Assembly: GCF_900112615.1 (NCBI RefSeq)
Contig: NZ_FOMK01000001.1
Coordinates: 930,001-994,000 of the forward strand
Direction: 5' to 3'
Length of the DNA: 64,000 bases
From: Chitinophaga sp. CF118
GTDB lineage: Bacteria > Bacteroidota > Bacteroidia > Chitinophagales > Chitinophagaceae
The first letter of the stretch is position 1, and each line of letters opens with the position of its first letter. Shown here piece after piece: positions 55,401-64,000 of the stretch. The notes below the pieces were generated by a model. That model did not search any database, had not been told where the DNA came from, and saw only the letters and a program-made list of their open reading frames with translations. Position numbers and translations under genes: made by a program.

Positions 55401-55808
55401 GTGATGTTACAGTTCGTTAAACAAACCGGCAGGGATTTGCTGGTATCCAATACCTATCCTCCAGGATATATCTATAATGTATCTAAATCATCACTCGATA
55501 AATATCTGGCCGATGGCCCGGCCGATAAGCGACATGTACTGGCAGGCTATAACAGCAGCATAGGCAATTATTTCGGCTCTGATGCAATGATGGTGGATGC
55601 TTCCTTCATTCGTCTGAAAAGCGTTGCTTTCTCATATGATCTTCCTGCTCAGGTAGCAATGAAGATGAAAATGAATGCTGCAAAGCTGTATATCCAGGGA
55701 CAGAATCTGTTTACGATCACATCGTATAAAGGGTTTGATCCTGAATCGCAGGGAATGTCTCTGCCTCCATTACGTACCTTATCTGCTGGCTTAAAAATTT
55801 CTTTCTAA
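52410..55808 (+). CDS. SusC/RagA-like TonB-linked receptor of the second locus
   Basis: The product has 1132 residues. MKLTVILLTVAFLNVQATGF (about 33-52) is the export signal after an N-terminal extension typical of the group. An STN domain is at about 60-125 (LPLKKVFNAIEEQTGFMVFY), a carboxypeptidase-regulatory-like domain at about 145-235, and the plug at about 255-390 with RIEVLKDGDATAIYGSRGANG. The barrel ends LRTLSAGLKISF. The STN domain links substrate binding to the FecR/sigma pair upstream. SusD starts in the stop codon overlap (TAATG), so the two are coupled. Confidence 0.95.
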   Translation: MQFMQKNADCSGTFVRLPQWPKGSPLPNLIRVMKLTVILLTVAFLNVQATGFSQNVTLSGKNLPLKKVFNAIEEQTGFMVFYNQDVLANARPVSVSVKEMSLTSFLNVVLADLPVSYIIEGKTIYLSQQKIVTQAPSQLPPGEISGTVRSTSGELLAGVSIKLKRSNTGTITSQKGTFKLSDVAEGDVVLVSIVGYMPVEIVVHSTGESFTAAVVNRFQATSLKVVKGEIAIIMTPVVSNLSEVIVNKGYYTESQRLSTGSVSSIDSKIIEKQPVTNVLQALQGRVPGLSIVQSNGFPGTAFNVQVRGVNSMLRTSTPLYIVDGVPFLSEAINAQTGTEVTGSNGSTSPLNSISPADIERIEVLKDGDATAIYGSRGANGVILITTKKGKPGKTRFDLNVNTGVSHIPKTVPELNTKEYLELRKLGFKNSGTTPNATNAPDLVLWDQNAYTDFQKLLIGNTAKSTDVNASVSGGDLRTNFLISGTYHNETTVYYLDKSYKRGSANFSVNHNSIDQKLGISFSVMYSADNNRLAVEDLTSRAYQTSPNFPLYNPNGSLYWSGSLVQNPIAVMMRTNRNKTSNLNSNLNIRYRPFAGLEFKILGGFGRADMDQAQLIPLASQDRSVATNTSRSIFSYSYTNNYIVEPQVSYVRGIGLGKISALIGGSWQYSKSRQPYYTLASDFISDEFLENIGSAATVTTRSSSADYKFASVFARLNYTYKERYVLNGIFRRDGSSRFGPSNRFGNFGSIGAAWIFTDEPFMAAQQKWLSSGKLRGSYGITGSDNIGNYGYLDTYSSTSYNYNGSPGLFPSRIANSNYKWEQTKKIEIALELGFLKNRIRFTPAYYNNNTGNQLITYTISSQAGFSSYQANMPATVQNSGLELTLSTINIVKKNFTWTSNFNFSMNRNKLKSYPDLKKSSYYTRYVVGDPVSSIYIYKYAGYDSTTGLPKVADLDKSGTISSGLYAKGLGDRYYYGTSYPKYFGGFNNSFTYKHFSLDVMLQFVKQTGRDLLVSNTYPPGYIYNVSKSSLDKYLADGPADKRHVLAGYNSSIGNYFGSDAMMVDASFIRLKSVAFSYDLPAQVAMKMKMNAAKLYIQGQNLFTITSYKGFDPESQGMSLPPLRTLSAGLKISF

Positions 55809-57208
55809 TGAGACGAATAATGCTTTTCAATAGTATATTACTCATAACGGTGCTGACTGGCTGTGAAAAAATGATTGAGATTCCGGCGCCTATTACTGAA
55901 ATGTCCAGCACATTGGTCTTCAGTTCGGAAAAGACGGCGTTGTCTGCATTGTCCGGAGCGATGAGCAGTACCACCAATTCTCTTACGATGTCTGTATATC
56001 TTACATCCTATACTGCAATGGCAGCTGATGAACTGAAATTCTTAGCTAACACCAACTATGAGGAATTAGAAAAAAACACTTATATGCCGCTGTCCAGCAC
56101 TTCTGCTGTCAGCAACCTTAATACAATGTGGGCGGATCTGTATGCTGGTATTTACCGTTTCAACAGCTTGCTGGAAGGAGTACAAAACACTACAGCGCTT
56201 TCTGATTCACTGAAAATACAGTTATCCGCAAATGCAAAGTTTATGCGGGGCCTATGTTATTTTTATCTGGTAAATCTGTATAAAGATGTACCACTGATAT
56301 TAGTGACAGATGTAAACCAAACAGCACTGGCTCCTAAAGACTCTGCAAGCAAAATATACAATCAAATCATTGCAGACCTCGTCCAGGCCCGCGATGTATT
56401 ACCAGATAATTATACTTCCGTTACCGTTCCCGGTGCAAGAACAATCATTACCAAATGGGCAGCCAGCGCATTGCTGGCAAGAGTATATCTCTATACCGGA
56501 CAATGGGCACTTGCAGAACAGGAAGCAACTAAAGTGATAGAAAGTAGTGGATCATTGTTTGTAATGACACCAACCGCGACTATCAGTAATGTGTTTGTAA
56601 AGAATAACAGCGAAGCCATTTTACAATTCGGTTCATACATTTCCGCAACAACCGGTTATACTTATGAAGGCATGAGCTTTGCCAGTAACGGTACACAGTA
56701 TTCGCTGCTGCCAGAATTTATAAACAGCTTTGCATCAGGTGATGTACGACGTACAAAGTGGATCAGAGATACCACTTATTTAGGTGTACTTAACTATCAA
56801 CCGTATAAATTCAAGGTAACAACCAGTGCTAACGGTACCGGACGTATGGAAGCCCCTACTGTCCTCAGACTTGCAGAGCAATATCTGATCCGTGCAGAAG
56901 CGAGGTTACAATTACAGCGCGCAGTTGAAGGTCGTGACGATATGAACGTGGTACGCGTACGCGCAGGGCTGACTGCCAGTACATCTACAGACGCTGCTGT
57001 TATTGCACTGGAAATCGAAGAAGAGAACAAACATGAATTCTTCTGCGAAAATGGTCACCGCTGGTTCGACCTTCGGAGAACTAATCGCATCGATGCTGTG
57101 CTGGGAGCTCTTAAACCAACATGGCTGCCACGTGCGGCTTATTTCCCTCTGCCACAAACTGCTATAAACGCCAATCCTAACCTAATACAAAACCCGGACT
57201 ACCAATAG
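55808..57208 (+). CDS. SusD/RagB-like lipoprotein of the second locus
   Basis: A 466-residue lipoprotein with MRRIMLFNSILLITVLTGC (Cys19). The SusD TPR-like fold is indicated by NTMWADLYAGIYRFNSLLEG at about 105-124, AKFMRGLCYFYLVNLYKDVP at about 140-159 and, near the end, a classical RagB ending with EEENKHEFFCENGHRWFDLR. It binds substrate over the SusC channel. The substrate may be a peptide, given the downstream ABC transporter and M16 peptidase. Confidence 0.94.
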   Translation: MRRIMLFNSILLITVLTGCEKMIEIPAPITEMSSTLVFSSEKTALSALSGAMSSTTNSLTMSVYLTSYTAMAADELKFLANTNYEELEKNTYMPLSSTSAVSNLNTMWADLYAGIYRFNSLLEGVQNTTALSDSLKIQLSANAKFMRGLCYFYLVNLYKDVPLILVTDVNQTALAPKDSASKIYNQIIADLVQARDVLPDNYTSVTVPGARTIITKWAASALLARVYLYTGQWALAEQEATKVIESSGSLFVMTPTATISNVFVKNNSEAILQFGSYISATTGYTYEGMSFASNGTQYSLLPEFINSFASGDVRRTKWIRDTTYLGVLNYQPYKFKVTTSANGTGRMEAPTVLRLAEQYLIRAEARLQLQRAVEGRDDMNVVRVRAGLTASTSTDAAVIALEIEEENKHEFFCENGHRWFDLRRTNRIDAVLGALKPTWLPRAAYFPLPQTAINANPNLIQNPDYQ

Positions 57209-57214
57209 TCCCTT

Positions 57215-57255
57215 TACCCGGAATACATTTAGTTGTATTCCGGGTATTCCTTTCA
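57215..57255 (+). terminator. Terminator of the second SusCD locus
   Basis: A 12-bp stem (TACCCGGAATAC, 57215-57226, with its complement at 57235-57246) is followed by TTCCTTTC. The T-tract is weak, so leakage into the ABC genes is possible. Confidence 0.55.
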
Positions 57256-57329
57256 GTTATCGCCATAAGTCTTCATGCATCAGAATATGATGTCAGGAAC
57301 TTATTTGAATTTTCAAGGAAAATCTATTT

Positions 57330-58256
57330 ATGGATACAAGTATTGTAAAAATTGAAAACCTTTCGCACAGGTACAGTCAAGCCTGGGCTATAAAGGATAT
57401 CAACCTGGAGATCAGGCAAAAGGGTATTACCGGCTTTCTTGGCTCCAATGGCGCCGGCAAATCTACTACGATGAATATTTTGTGCGGTGTGTTAAATCAA
57501 ACGCAGGGAAATGTATTCATAGATGGTATTGATCTGCGTACACGACCACTGGAGGCTAAGAAACTGATCGGGTTCCTGCCGCAGAACGCACCATTGTACC
57601 TGGACCTTACAGTAGACGAATATTTACGTCACTGTGCCTATATGCGACTTATTCCTAAAAATAAGATCCGGTCGGCCATGGAAGAAGCAAAAGAAAGATG
57701 CGGAGTAGCCCATTTCAGTAACAGGCTACTCAAGAACCTGTCTGGTGGGTATAAACAAAGAGTTGGTATAGCACAGGCTATCATTCACAAACCCAAACTG
57801 GTAGTACTGGATGAGCCAACGAACGGGCTTGATCCTAACCAGATCACAGAGGTGAGAGGACTGATTAAAGAAATAGGAGAAGACCGCTCAGTGATTTTTT
57901 CTTCTCATATCCTTTCAGAAGTACAGGCCACCTGCGATACCATTAAAATGATAGAACAGGGAGTAGTTGTTTTTAGCGGTACGGTAGATGATTTCAACAA
58001 TTATATCGAGCCGGACTCCATGGTGCTTTATCTGAAAAATCCGCCAACAGAAGCAGAATTGCTGGCTATCGAAGGGGTTACACAGGTGAAAATTCTGAAC
58101 AGCAACAAGATCAGGGTCAGCTTTAATTCCTCTCCGGACATTGCTGAAAAGATGATTGAATACAGCGTAAACAGAGGCTGGAAAATGCAGGAGATACATC
58201 TGGAAAGAAGTTCTCTGGAAGAAATATTTGCACGATTATCAAATAAGATTAAATAA
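57330..58256 (+). CDS. Gliding-motility-type ABC transporter ATP-binding protein (GldA-like)
   Basis: A 308-residue ATPase. It has Walker A GSNGAGKST at about 39-47, ABC signature LSGGYKQRVGIAQAI at about 135-149 and Walker B LVVLDEPTNGLDP at about 155-167. The C-terminal domain (about 215-308, beginning EPDSMVLYLKNPPTEAEL) is found in GldA and related. It powers the permease encoded 10 bases downstream. Whether it serves gliding or peptide/lipid export in this organism is not shown by the sequence; gldA is the closest name by recognition. Confidence 0.9.
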   Translation: MDTSIVKIENLSHRYSQAWAIKDINLEIRQKGITGFLGSNGAGKSTTMNILCGVLNQTQGNVFIDGIDLRTRPLEAKKLIGFLPQNAPLYLDLTVDEYLRHCAYMRLIPKNKIRSAMEEAKERCGVAHFSNRLLKNLSGGYKQRVGIAQAIIHKPKLVVLDEPTNGLDPNQITEVRGLIKEIGEDRSVIFSSHILSEVQATCDTIKMIEQGVVVFSGTVDDFNNYIEPDSMVLYLKNPPTEAELLAIEGVTQVKILNSNKIRVSFNSSPDIAEKMIEYSVNRGWKMQEIHLERSSLEEIFARLSNKIK

Positions 58257-58266
58257 TTTTTTTAAG

Positions 58267-60552
58267 ATGAAAATTGCTTTCAGAATAGCCCGGTTAGAAC
58301 TCAGCAATCTGTTTTACTCTCCTGTTGCCTGGGTGGTACTGGTCATATTTATGATACAATCCGGCTGGGAGTTCAGCCACTTGCTGGAGCGGATGGAACG
58401 CGCCCAGCAAATGGGAATGGCGTCCTCCGATATGACGAATAACATTTTTTCAGGCTTTGCTGGTGTATTTACAAAAATAAAAGAGTACCTGTATTTATAT
58501 ATTCCTTTACTAACGATGGGACTTATCAGCCGGGAAACAGGTAGCGGCTCTATTAAACTTGTATACTCTTCTCCGGTAAAGGTCAGTTCTGTAGTATGGG
58601 GAAAATACCTGGCAATGGTAGTGTATTGTGTGTTGCTGATGCTTTGCCTGGCATTGCTCGAAATCATTGCAGGGTTTACTATTAAAAATGCAGATCTTTC
58701 TTTCATTACTGGTGGTATTATCGGTCTGTTTCTGCAGATATGTGCCTACTCTGCTATTGGCCTGTTTATGTCTTCACTCACCACTTACCAGGTAGTGGCG
58801 GCTATTAGCACACTGGCTTTACTGGCAGGATTAAATTATGTAGGACATTTATGGCAGGACATTGATTTTGTGCGGGACCTCACGTATTTTTTGTCGATCT
58901 CCGGAAGAGTAGATGAGTTCATAGATGGTCTCATTACCAGCAAAGATGTGTTTTACTTCCTCATCGTTATCTGCATGTTCGTGGGTCTTACTATCCTGAA
59001 ACTGAAAGGCGACAGGGAATCCAGATCTCCCGTATTGAAATCGCTGCGTTATGTAACGCTTATCGCCTTCGCACTGCTGATAGGATATGTTACTGCACGT
59101 CCTCAGCTGATCGTTTACAGGGATATGACCGCGAGCAATAAACGTACACTTTCTCCCAACACGCAGCAGATTCTTCGTAAGCTGAAAGATCCAGTGAAGG
59201 TGACTACATACGTAAACCTGCTGGATCTGAATTATTATATTGGATTGCCATCTTCAAGAAATACTGACTTATCAAGTTATGACAAATACTTCCGTTTTAA
59301 GCATGATATAGAAGTGAAGTATGTTTACTATTACGACACTACGAATAACATTGAACTGTTCACGCGCAATAAAGGACTACCTGCAAAAGAAGTAGCGCGT
59401 AAAATGGCGGCTTCCATGAAACTGGATTTCAAAGATTTCCTTTCTCCTGAAGAGATCCGTAAAACGATCAACCTGAGTAGTGAGCAAAACAGACTGGTAC
59501 GTGTAATACAATACGGTAATAAAACTACCTATCTCCGGATGTTCGACGACATCATACGTCAGCCCACTGAGAAAGAGTTTGCTGCTGCTTTTAAACGTCT
59601 GGCAGTAACACCGCCCAAGGCTGTATTTCTGAAAGGTCATAATGAAAGAAGTATACGTAGAATGGGCGACAATGATATAAAGCTTCCCACTACAGAAATC
59701 ACCTTCCGCAGCTCGCTGGTAAATCAGGGATTTGATGTGGAGGAGATGTCGCTCGAAAATACAGATCTTCCCGCGGATATAGCCGTACTGGTAATCGCAG
59801 ATCCCGGTACACCATACTCACCTGTAGAAATGAATAAGATAAAGAATTATCTCAATGCCGGAGGTAATCTGCTTATCGCTGGTGAACCAAAGCGAAGAGA
59901 TATCATAAAGCCTTTATTGGACATGATAGGCGTACAACTGGACCCGGGTGTAATGCTCCAGAAAAGTGAAGATTTTGCTCCGTCGCTATTCCATGCCCCA
60001 CTTACTCCGGAAGGAATGCAATTGCTGGGAGCCAGACCATCTCCTCGTTTGATGTCTGGAATGGTATTCCCTGGTGTTGCAACACTTTCATGGGATACAT
60101 TAAATTCATTTAAGGTAACTCCTCTCATTGTTGCTAATACACTTAACTCAATCCGCAGAACTGCCCAGATAGATGACAGTCTGCGTTCTGTGGAATTCAA
60201 TGATGTTTTACATGACGAAAAAGGAGAATTCCCGGTAGTGATAGCACTTACCAGGAATATAAATAAGAAGGAGCAACGTATCCTGGTATCCGGCGACGCT
60301 GATTTTATGAGCAATGCTGAATTACTGAGAAGTAATATTCAGACAGGTAATTTCACTTTTATGATGGAATTATTCAGATGGTTTTCATTCGATAATTTCC
60401 CTGTTGATGTATATAAAGAACCTTCTACCGATAATGCTATATTGACAAATGCAGGCGGAGTTTCTATGATAACATGGTTCCTCATTGCTGTGCTGCCTGG
60501 TATAATTGTAATCGCTGTTGCAATTATGCTTTTACGAAGAAAAAGAAGATAA
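58267..60552 (+). CDS. Fused GldF/GldG-type ABC transporter permease and substrate-binding protein
   Basis: A 761-residue inner-membrane protein from the ATG at 58267. An overlapping start at 58228 would cut into GldA. The first about 240 residues are an ABC-2 permease (six membrane segments, starting LFYSPVAWVVLVIFMIQSGW and GSGSIKLVYSSPVKVSSVVWG), then a Gldg/GldG-like periplasmic region (about 275-690, with YVTARPQLIVYRDMTASNKR and PPKAVFLKGHNERSI), and a last membrane anchor at about 735-758. GldF and GldG are separate in Flavobacterium, so the fusion is the main oddity. It functions with GldA. Confidence 0.88.
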   Translation: MKIAFRIARLELSNLFYSPVAWVVLVIFMIQSGWEFSHLLERMERAQQMGMASSDMTNNIFSGFAGVFTKIKEYLYLYIPLLTMGLISRETGSGSIKLVYSSPVKVSSVVWGKYLAMVVYCVLLMLCLALLEIIAGFTIKNADLSFITGGIIGLFLQICAYSAIGLFMSSLTTYQVVAAISTLALLAGLNYVGHLWQDIDFVRDLTYFLSISGRVDEFIDGLITSKDVFYFLIVICMFVGLTILKLKGDRESRSPVLKSLRYVTLIAFALLIGYVTARPQLIVYRDMTASNKRTLSPNTQQILRKLKDPVKVTTYVNLLDLNYYIGLPSSRNTDLSSYDKYFRFKHDIEVKYVYYYDTTNNIELFTRNKGLPAKEVARKMAASMKLDFKDFLSPEEIRKTINLSSEQNRLVRVIQYGNKTTYLRMFDDIIRQPTEKEFAAAFKRLAVTPPKAVFLKGHNERSIRRMGDNDIKLPTTEITFRSSLVNQGFDVEEMSLENTDLPADIAVLVIADPGTPYSPVEMNKIKNYLNAGGNLLIAGEPKRRDIIKPLLDMIGVQLDPGVMLQKSEDFAPSLFHAPLTPEGMQLLGARPSPRLMSGMVFPGVATLSWDTLNSFKVTPLIVANTLNSIRRTAQIDDSLRSVEFNDVLHDEKGEFPVVIALTRNINKKEQRILVSGDADFMSNAELLRSNIQTGNFTFMMELFRWFSFDNFPVDVYKEPSTDNAILTNAGGVSMITWFLIAVLPGIIVIAVAIMLLRRKRR

Positions 60553-60609
60553 AATAATATTTCCTACGAGGGCCGCTCTTAATTGTGCGGCCTTCGCTTT
60601 TTTAATAAT

Positions 60610-63408
60610 ATGAACACTGGTATGAAAATTTTGAAAGGATACCTGCCGGCCACTTTGCTGCTATGCTCGCATCTGGCGCTGGGTCAGGAGAAGATTACAT
60701 TGGATCCTGAAGTAAAAACAGGCAAGCTGGCCAACGGCATGCAATATTACATTAAGAGGAATACAGAGCCGTCCGGACGTGTGGTAATGTATCTTGCCAA
60801 TAAAGTAGGTTCAATTCTGGAAACAGACAATCAGCGCGGGCTGGCCCATTTCCTGGAACATATGAATTTTAATGGCACCACCCACTTCCCTAAAAATGAA
60901 CTGGTAAATTATCTTCAGAAAGCTGGTGTGCGGTTCGGAGCAGATCTGAATGCTTACACAACATTTGACGAGACTATTTTCCAACTCCCCCTCCCCTCAG
61001 ACGATACCTTGCTGCTGGCGCAGGGATTACAGATCATGCGTGACTGGGCAAAGGGAGCCTTATTGGAAGAAACAGAGATCGATAAAGAAAGAGGTGTTAT
61101 TCTGGAAGAAAAACGGTTGAGAAAAGGAGTTGATCAGCGCATTCAGGATCAAACACTACCGCTCATTATGAATCATTCCCGTTATGCAGAACGTATGCCT
61201 ATCGGAACGGATGATGTACTAAACCATTTCAGCTATAAAGAAATCAGAACGTTTTATGAGGACTGGTATCGCCCGGATCTGCAGGCACTCATCATTGTAG
61301 GAGATATTGATGAAGCAAAAATAGAAAAGGATATTAAACGCTTGTTCTCAGATCTGAAAAGTCCTGCAAAGATCCGGAAACGTGAACAATACACCGTTCC
61401 CCTGAAAGGCGAAAATCATTTCCTCGCCATTACTGATAACGAGATGACCAGTACACATCTTCGGGTACTTCACAAGTTCGCGGTTCAGCAGATGCGCACC
61501 GAAGATGATTACCGCAAGGAGCTGATACGTAGCTTTTACAGCCGTATGATGAGCGCAAGACTAGCAGATGCGACACACGTGGCAAATCCCGCTTATATCA
61601 ATGCCAGTAACGGATTTGAAGACCTTTATGGTAATCTGGAAGCATTTGCAGTGAACATTACTTTGAAACCCGGAGAGATTGAAAGAGGAGTAAAAGCTGT
61701 ATACACAGAGATGGAAAAAGTAAAGCGTTTTGGTTTTACTGATGCAGAGCTAAACAGGACCAGGGAAAGTTTCCTGAAAGGTATGGAGGCCCTTTATCTG
61801 GAAAGAAACAAAAAGAAATCTCAATCTTATGCAGATCAGTATCTCAACTATTTCCTGGGCAAATCACCTGCGCCAGGTATTGAATATTATCACAAGGCAG
61901 CAGCACGCATAATACCTGCTATCAGGATTGAAGAGATAAACAATATCATCAAAGAATACCAGCACGATATCAACCGTGATATTTTTGTGATGGCACCAAC
62001 CTCGCAGAAAGAACAACTTCCATCTGAAGCAACAGTGCTGTCCTGGATCACAACTGTACAAAACAGCGAGGTAACCGCCTACAAGGAAGACAAGGGAAAT
62101 GGATCTTTAATAGCACAGTTGCCAGTTCCCGGTCGTATTATTAAGAAAACCGACAATCAACAGCTTGGCACTACAACACTGGTATTAAGTAATGGCGTGA
62201 CCGTTATACTTAAGCCGACAACATTTAAGAATAATGAAATACAGATGTATGCTTTCAGTCCCGGAGGTACATCACTTTATTCTGATGCCGATTTTGAATC
62301 AGCCAGTAATGCAACAGCACTTGTACGTTCCAGTGGATTAGGCACTTACAATGCTACACAATTGAGAAATTACCTTTCAGGTAAAAATGTGCAGATCGCT
62401 CCTTATATATCAGAAAGGTATGAAGGGATCAGTGGTGCTAGTGGAAAAGAGGACCTGCCTCAGGCTTTTGAATTGATACATGCTTACTTTACCAGTCCTC
62501 GTATGGATCCGGACTTTTTTACTGCCAGCATTGCACAAGCACGCACTAACGTAGTGAACAGACGCAGTAACCCTGCCGCTGTTTTCGCTGATACTGTCAA
62601 CACATTACTATACAAGAACAACATCCGTAAAACAACACCTACATTAGAAAGAATAAATAATATAAATGCTGATCGGGCATTAGCGATCTACAAAGAGCGT
62701 TTTGCAGATGCTTCCGATTTTGTATTTACTATTGTGGGTAGTTTTACAATAGATGAAATTGAACCTTTGTTGCTTAAATATCTGGCAACCCTACCAGCGA
62801 ACGGACGTAAGGAAACAGCACGCAACCTGGGACTTTATCCGCCCGATAAAGGATTTTCAGCAACTATCAGAAAAGGTAAAGAAGACAAAGCAACCGTTGC
62901 AATGGCATATGTCGGTAAGTACACTTATACTCAACAGGAAAACCTGCTGATGGATGCTTTGTCAGAATGCCTACATATAAGATTGCTGGAAAGACTAAGA
63001 GAGGAAGAGGGAGGTATTTATACCGTCAATGTAACACCTGCCACTTATAAATATCCTGTAAACCGCTTTTCTCTGAATATTAGTTTTGCCACTTCTCCTC
63101 AGCAAAGAGAAAAACTGATCGCTGCTGTAAAGGATGAATTAAGAAAGATAAGAGAAAATGGTCCCACAAAAGAAAATGTCGAAAAATTCATTGCTGAACA
63201 GCAAAGGACAATGGAACTAAAGCTGAAAGATAATGGTTTCTGGCTTGACAGAATCGTGTATGAAAACAGGGAACAGGAAGATATTACAGGATTACTGCAT
63301 TATAATGATGTACTAAAACAGGTAACACCGGAAAAAATAAGAGAGGTTGCGGCTAAATATTTTAACGAAGACAATTTATTTATTTTCGTACTGATACCAG
63401 AGGATTGA
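60610..63408 (+). CDS. M16-family metallopeptidase (insulinase/pitrilysin-type)
   Basis: A 932-residue secreted zinc peptidase. I use the ATG at 60610; a second at 60622 gives the cleaner signal (MKILKGYLPATLLLCSHLAL then GQ). The inverted zinc motif HFLEH (His80, Glu83, His84) and a downstream ERGVILEE supply the metal ligands. Two M16 halves (about 20-250 and 510-740), each with an inactive partner domain, complete the fold. It degrades peptides in the periplasm or at the surface. Following the SusCD-ABC block, it may process imported peptides. The gene is complete and followed by a terminator. Confidence 0.92.
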   Translation: MNTGMKILKGYLPATLLLCSHLALGQEKITLDPEVKTGKLANGMQYYIKRNTEPSGRVVMYLANKVGSILETDNQRGLAHFLEHMNFNGTTHFPKNELVNYLQKAGVRFGADLNAYTTFDETIFQLPLPSDDTLLLAQGLQIMRDWAKGALLEETEIDKERGVILEEKRLRKGVDQRIQDQTLPLIMNHSRYAERMPIGTDDVLNHFSYKEIRTFYEDWYRPDLQALIIVGDIDEAKIEKDIKRLFSDLKSPAKIRKREQYTVPLKGENHFLAITDNEMTSTHLRVLHKFAVQQMRTEDDYRKELIRSFYSRMMSARLADATHVANPAYINASNGFEDLYGNLEAFAVNITLKPGEIERGVKAVYTEMEKVKRFGFTDAELNRTRESFLKGMEALYLERNKKKSQSYADQYLNYFLGKSPAPGIEYYHKAAARIIPAIRIEEINNIIKEYQHDINRDIFVMAPTSQKEQLPSEATVLSWITTVQNSEVTAYKEDKGNGSLIAQLPVPGRIIKKTDNQQLGTTTLVLSNGVTVILKPTTFKNNEIQMYAFSPGGTSLYSDADFESASNATALVRSSGLGTYNATQLRNYLSGKNVQIAPYISERYEGISGASGKEDLPQAFELIHAYFTSPRMDPDFFTASIAQARTNVVNRRSNPAAVFADTVNTLLYKNNIRKTTPTLERINNINADRALAIYKERFADASDFVFTIVGSFTIDEIEPLLLKYLATLPANGRKETARNLGLYPPDKGFSATIRKGKEDKATVAMAYVGKYTYTQQENLLMDALSECLHIRLLERLREEEGGIYTVNVTPATYKYPVNRFSLNISFATSPQQREKLIAAVKDELRKIRENGPTKENVEKFIAEQQRTMELKLKDNGFWLDRIVYENREQEDITGLLHYNDVLKQVTPEKIREVAAKYFNEDNLFIFVLIPED

Positions 63409-63425
63409 TAGTTTATGTTCAGGCA

Positions 63426-63471
63426 AAAAGAAAGCTTCAAGTTCAATGACTTGAAGCTTTCTTTTTTTGTA
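63426..63471 (+). terminator. Terminator of the M16 peptidase gene
   Basis: A 15-bp stem (AAAGAAAGCTTCAAG with CTTGAAGCTTTCTTT) is followed by TTTTG. It is about 20 bases after the stop. Confidence 0.9.
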
Positions 63472-63607
63472 TATTGACATTTCTACATCTAAACACCTGA
63501 TAAAATTTTATTTTCAATGGGTATATGTTCGGGGACAAGATAAAAACAACCCAGTAATCTTATTTGTCGATTTAAGTTGGCCAAATGCTAACAATAATTA
63601 GAATAAA

Positions 63608-64000
63608 ATGGGAAAAATTCCAATAAGGCATATTAATGTAACACAAAAAGAGCCGGATTTTTCCGGAAGCTTTAGCATACGGGATGTTCGGGATTTGCTT
63701 GCTGAGAAAGATATGATTCAGGAGCTTCACAGACATGATTTCTTTTATATTCTGGCTTTGAAAAAAGGAACAGGGAATCATGAAATAGACTTTACGCCAT
63801 ACGAAGTTTGTAACAATTCTGTTTTCTTCATGCGGCCCGGTCAGGTACATCAGCTCATACTGAAAGCAGGAAGTACGGGATACCTGATGCAATTTAAGAC
63901 TGATTTCTATTATCCTAATGACAAAGAATCAAACCAGCTATTACATAAGGTAAGTAATATGAACCTTTATCAGCCTGATGCCGATAGGTTCAAGAAGTTA
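63608..64000 (+). CDS. AraC-family transcriptional regulator, N-terminal part (3' end outside window)
   Basis: An ATG at 63608 (MGKIPIRHINVTQKEPDF) opens 131 codons to the window end without a stop. The visible part is a cupin-type ligand-binding domain with LHRHDFFYILALKKGTGNHE and NNSVFFMRPGQVHQLILKAG, the pattern found before the AraC DNA-binding domain, which lies outside. Regulation of a neighbouring transport gene is likely but not seen. A weak upstream AT-rich region serves as promoter. Confidence 0.85.
   Translation, partial: MGKIPIRHINVTQKEPDFSGSFSIRDVRDLLAEKDMIQELHRHDFFYILALKKGTGNHEIDFTPYEVCNNSVFFMRPGQVHQLILKAGSTGYLMQFKTDFYYPNDKESNQLLHKVSNMNLYQPDADRFKKL

Overview
The window comes from a Bacteroidota chromosome, most likely a Chitinophaga-like member of the Chitinophagaceae. 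This is inferred from gene content, not from any marker gene. Supporting features are two ECF sigma/FecR/SusC/SusD loci, three further surface systems with carboxypeptidase-regulatory-like domains, type 9 secretion C-terminal domains of both A and B type, a GldA/GldFG-type ABC transporter, DUF1800/DUF1501 and DUF6266 proteins, and TAnnTTTG-type -7 promoter elements without strong Shine-Dalgarno sites. No rRNA, tRNA, CRISPR array or intact insertion sequence was found.

Layout. 0-7 kb: the tail of a secreted protein, then a minus-strand pair of a His-rich peptide and a TonB-dependent receptor (probably metal uptake), then a DUF1800/DUF1501 pair whose second product carries a T9SS tag. 7-12 kb: accessory genes, including a SnoaL/ABM fusion, a transglutaminase-like protein, and an AT-rich two-gene island (PD-(D/E)XK-like protein plus degenerate phosphoribosyltransferase-like protein) that resembles a conflict or defence cassette. 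12-21.7 kb: a regulated nutrient-uptake operon on the minus strand running sigma, FecR, SusC, SusD, DUF5689 lipoprotein, calcineurin-like phosphoesterase. 21.9-34 kb: a siderophore-type receptor, a methyltransferase, a 43-residue lipoprotein, a Tet-like MFS pump, a double VOC protein, a truncated RluA-type pseudouridine synthase, and two large surface proteins (beta-helix and Calx-beta). 34-38.8 kb: a MarR regulator divergent from a TolC/HlyD/DHA2 efflux operon, with a perfect palindromic operator between them. 38.9-42.8 kb: a DUF2063/DUF692 (MNIO) operon led by a 696-residue ferritin-like protein with a nine-cysteine C-terminal segment. 43-47.6 kb: small metabolic genes and an orphan 54-residue lanthipeptide-like precursor. 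47.9-49.6 kb: three tandem tail-collar proteins. 50.4-63.4 kb: a second sigma/FecR/SusC/SusD locus on the plus strand, followed by a Gld-type ABC transporter and an M16 peptidase. The window ends inside an AraC-type regulator.

The candidates for new biology are: (1) the MNIO operon, whose apparent substrate is a Cys-rich domain fused to a large ferritin-like protein; (2) the lone lanthipeptide-type precursor with no modification enzyme nearby; (3) the nuclease-like/PRTase-like island; and (4) three long, near-perfect intergenic hairpins that do not look like simple terminators. All functions are read from the sequence by eye. No database search was run, so family names are recognition calls with the stated confidence.
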